A DNA stretch of 64,000 nt, from NCBI RefSeq assembly GCF_035582795.1, contig NC_134365.1:38420135-38484134 (forward strand), in the 5' to 3' direction. Shown piece after piece: positions 62,301 to 64,000 of the stretch; position 1 is the first letter of the stretch, and every line of letters starts with the position of its first letter. This DNA is from Mycteria americana. Lineage: Eukaryota > Chordata > Aves > Ciconiiformes > Ciconiidae. The position numbers and the translations under genes are program-made. The notes under the pieces are model-generated. The model was not told the DNA's origin and made no database searches. It saw nothing but the letters and a program-made list of their open reading frames with translations.

Positions 62301-63959
62301 TTTTGTCTGGCTATACAGGGAGAAGACTAGGGTTTTGCTGCTGTGAGGATTTCCCAGAAGTGATATTGGAGCTGGTCCAACAGTTTACAGTAAAAGGACT
62401 GCAGTTCTAATGCAAGTTCAGCAAGGTGAAGGTCATCTTTTTTCAGGTCAGGTACAATAACCAAGAGTAGCTTGTCAGATGTGTCTCTGGTCTAAGAAAG
62501 TAAATAAAACCTTTGGACAGGATGCTACATGGTACATCCTGGACTTGAAGGATCCAGCCTTCATATGAAGTCTCACAGAGAAGAGGAGAGGCAGATCTCT
62601 GACCTGTAATGATCATGTAGAGTTAAGAACAAAAGGCCCCATAACTGGAGGACATTATCATGGGGCCAGGGCATCAGCTTCTTGGCATTCTTACCTCCAT
62701 TCTCCAACCAAGATGCTCAGCAGTGTCAACAAGTAGCCCGGCTCTGAAGAACACTTTACTTTGCTTACATTTGGGTTGACCTAAGAGGAGTAGTAGGGGG
62801 AGAATGTGTATTGGGGTTATAGCCACCTTTTCCTGAGCAGAAGGCAGATGCCTTACACACCTTTCAAAATGGTGAAATCTGGTCCTCTCTGCCATGCACT
62901 GCCCATGTTCCCTGCTGAGTGACCAGGCATACTGTGTTTGGCACCTTTGAAGGATGGATGAATGCAGCACCCTGTTGGGCTTGCTGCCATGTCATACCCC
63001 ACAGAGTAGAAGCTGAAGCAATGGGGCAGAAGCCATTAGCAGCATAGTTTGGGGAGGACAGCTAAGCAGTGGTGAAGGAAAACTTTTAGTGCCTCATTCT
63101 CACAGAGGGGAACTGAGTGCAGTGATGACATCTACATGTGTTAGACAACCGGAATGTGTGGTGCACGCTAGAGATGATGTGTGACACAGAAGCTTTGGTT
63201 CAGGTCGGACCATGCTGCTTTTAGATGGAGATGTGGATAACTTACCTGTAGGCCAAAAATGGTTGTTATTTACACTCCCTAAATGTACTTGATTTTTACG
63301 AGAGAAAACAAAGTTCTAGAAATACGGCATGTACTTTGAGTAGGACATGGTAGTCCTTAGGGCCAGTGAGACATTGTTCCCATTGTCTGTGAATGGTTCT
63401 TACGGAAGTTCTTCCTTCCTGTATGGGAGAAATTTTCTATGTGAGTGGAGTTACTGACAGTGGAAATTACGCAGCTTAAGGAAATCTTTTAAATATGCCA
63501 GGTCCACACCAGTGAGCACTAGCAACAGGAGGATTGATGCAATACTCAGTAAGAAGCTGAGAGCAGGAGAGACTGAGATGCTTGTGGCAGTCTGCGCTGC
63601 TGAGATGTACAAGTGCTTTCCATAGGAACATGGGATTTTCTAAGGGCTGCTGGCTTCCTGCTTGTGTATCTTGCCTGCAGTTCAGGTGGGAGGTAATGGA
63701 GGCAAGTGTGTCCTCAAAAGACAGGGAATATCTTCTCTTGTGTTTCCACAGTGCCAGGCACCAGAGAGCAATGAAACTGGGTCAGGTCTCCAAGTGCTAA
63801 ACAAGCTTAGATAGTAATACCAATAATTGTCTGGAACACACTGAATTTAGTGCTTTGCAGCAGCCAAATGACATGGATGGAAAGCAGAATGGTGGGCCTA
63901 TTCTGAACTTCTTTGATTTGATTATTTTTGTCTATTGTATGTATTTATACTCTGCTTAT
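62301..63959. other. Right-end sequence, no gene recognised
   Basis: No family-level similarity recognised on either strand. It contains a minus-strand exon-like segment at 63246-63315. Confidence 0.4.
63246..63315 (-). other. Candidate 70-nt minus-strand exon of unknown gene
   Basis: A weak acceptor TATTTCTAG|AAC and a good donor CTACAG|GTAAGT enclose NFVFSRKNQVHLGSVNNNHF then WPT, ending in phase 1. That phase fits the entry phase of the 78-nt candidate exon at 56507. Not recognised, and the acceptor is poor. Confidence 0.25.
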
Positions 63960-63965
63960 TCATTG

Positions 63966-63971
63966 AATAAA
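63966..63971 (+). promoter_or_regulatory. Possible poly(A) signal AATAAA near the window end
   Basis: AATAAA followed about 20 nt later by TTTGTGGC and an A run at the edge of the window. It could end a plus-strand transcript, but no coding exon is tied to it. Confidence 0.25.
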
Positions 63972-64000
63972 CTGAAATTAGAGCTTTGTGGCACAAAAAA

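Noticed and set aside
49200..64000. LEMD3, the divergent neighbour of WIF1 in mammals
   Set aside because: I looked for its start on the plus strand and found no LEM domain or other recognisable part. It may lie further right or not be present nearby.
1..64000. CRISPR arrays, operons, prokaryotic mobile systems, rRNA and tRNA genes
   Set aside because: None seen. The sequence is a vertebrate nuclear locus with spliced exons and LINE fragments.

Overview
This is a vertebrate nuclear window, most likely from a bird. The bird call rests on several CR1 LINE fragments, one ending in the ATTCTGTG octamer repeat typical of avian CR1, and on a short fragment resembling an LTR sequence common in neoavian genomes. 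The window is dominated by one gene on the minus strand, WIF1 (Wnt inhibitory factor 1). All ten coding exons can be placed with consensus splice sites and continuous reading phase. They join into a 374-residue protein: signal peptide, WIF domain, five EGF-like repeats and a basic C-terminal tail ending ESNYIW. I see no frameshift or missing exon.

Layout from left to right: 1-3.43 kb is sequence beyond the 3' end of WIF1, with no gene recognised. 3.43-4.15 kb is the WIF1 3'UTR. Coding exons 10 to 5 lie at 4.15-14.69 kb, with exons 5-9 each a 96-bp cassette carrying one EGF repeat. Exons 4 and 3 are at 18.6 and 24.7 kb. Intron 2 then runs 24 kb, to 48.77 kb, and holds CR1 copies, an LTR-like scrap and an unexplained 3'UTR-like block at 41.5-44.06 kb. 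Exons 2 and 1 sit 142 bp apart at 48.77-49.18 kb inside a strong CpG island that must be the promoter. 49.5-64 kb is upstream sequence without a recognised gene. It contains three smaller GC/CpG-rich pockets, a CR1 3' end, a perfect 15-bp-stem hairpin and several exon-like segments with good splice signals.

WIF1 is a secreted Wnt antagonist and stands alone here; no partner gene of its pathway is in view. The most novel-looking material is (a) a same-strand terminal-exon-plus-3'UTR architecture nested in WIF1 intron 2, with an acceptor, short coding tail, stop, three Pumilio-type motifs and stacked poly(A) signals, and (b) phase-compatible candidate exons upstream of WIF1 at 56.4 and 63.3 kb that I could not assign to any known protein. 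Both are inferences from sequence signals and need RNA or cross-species evidence.
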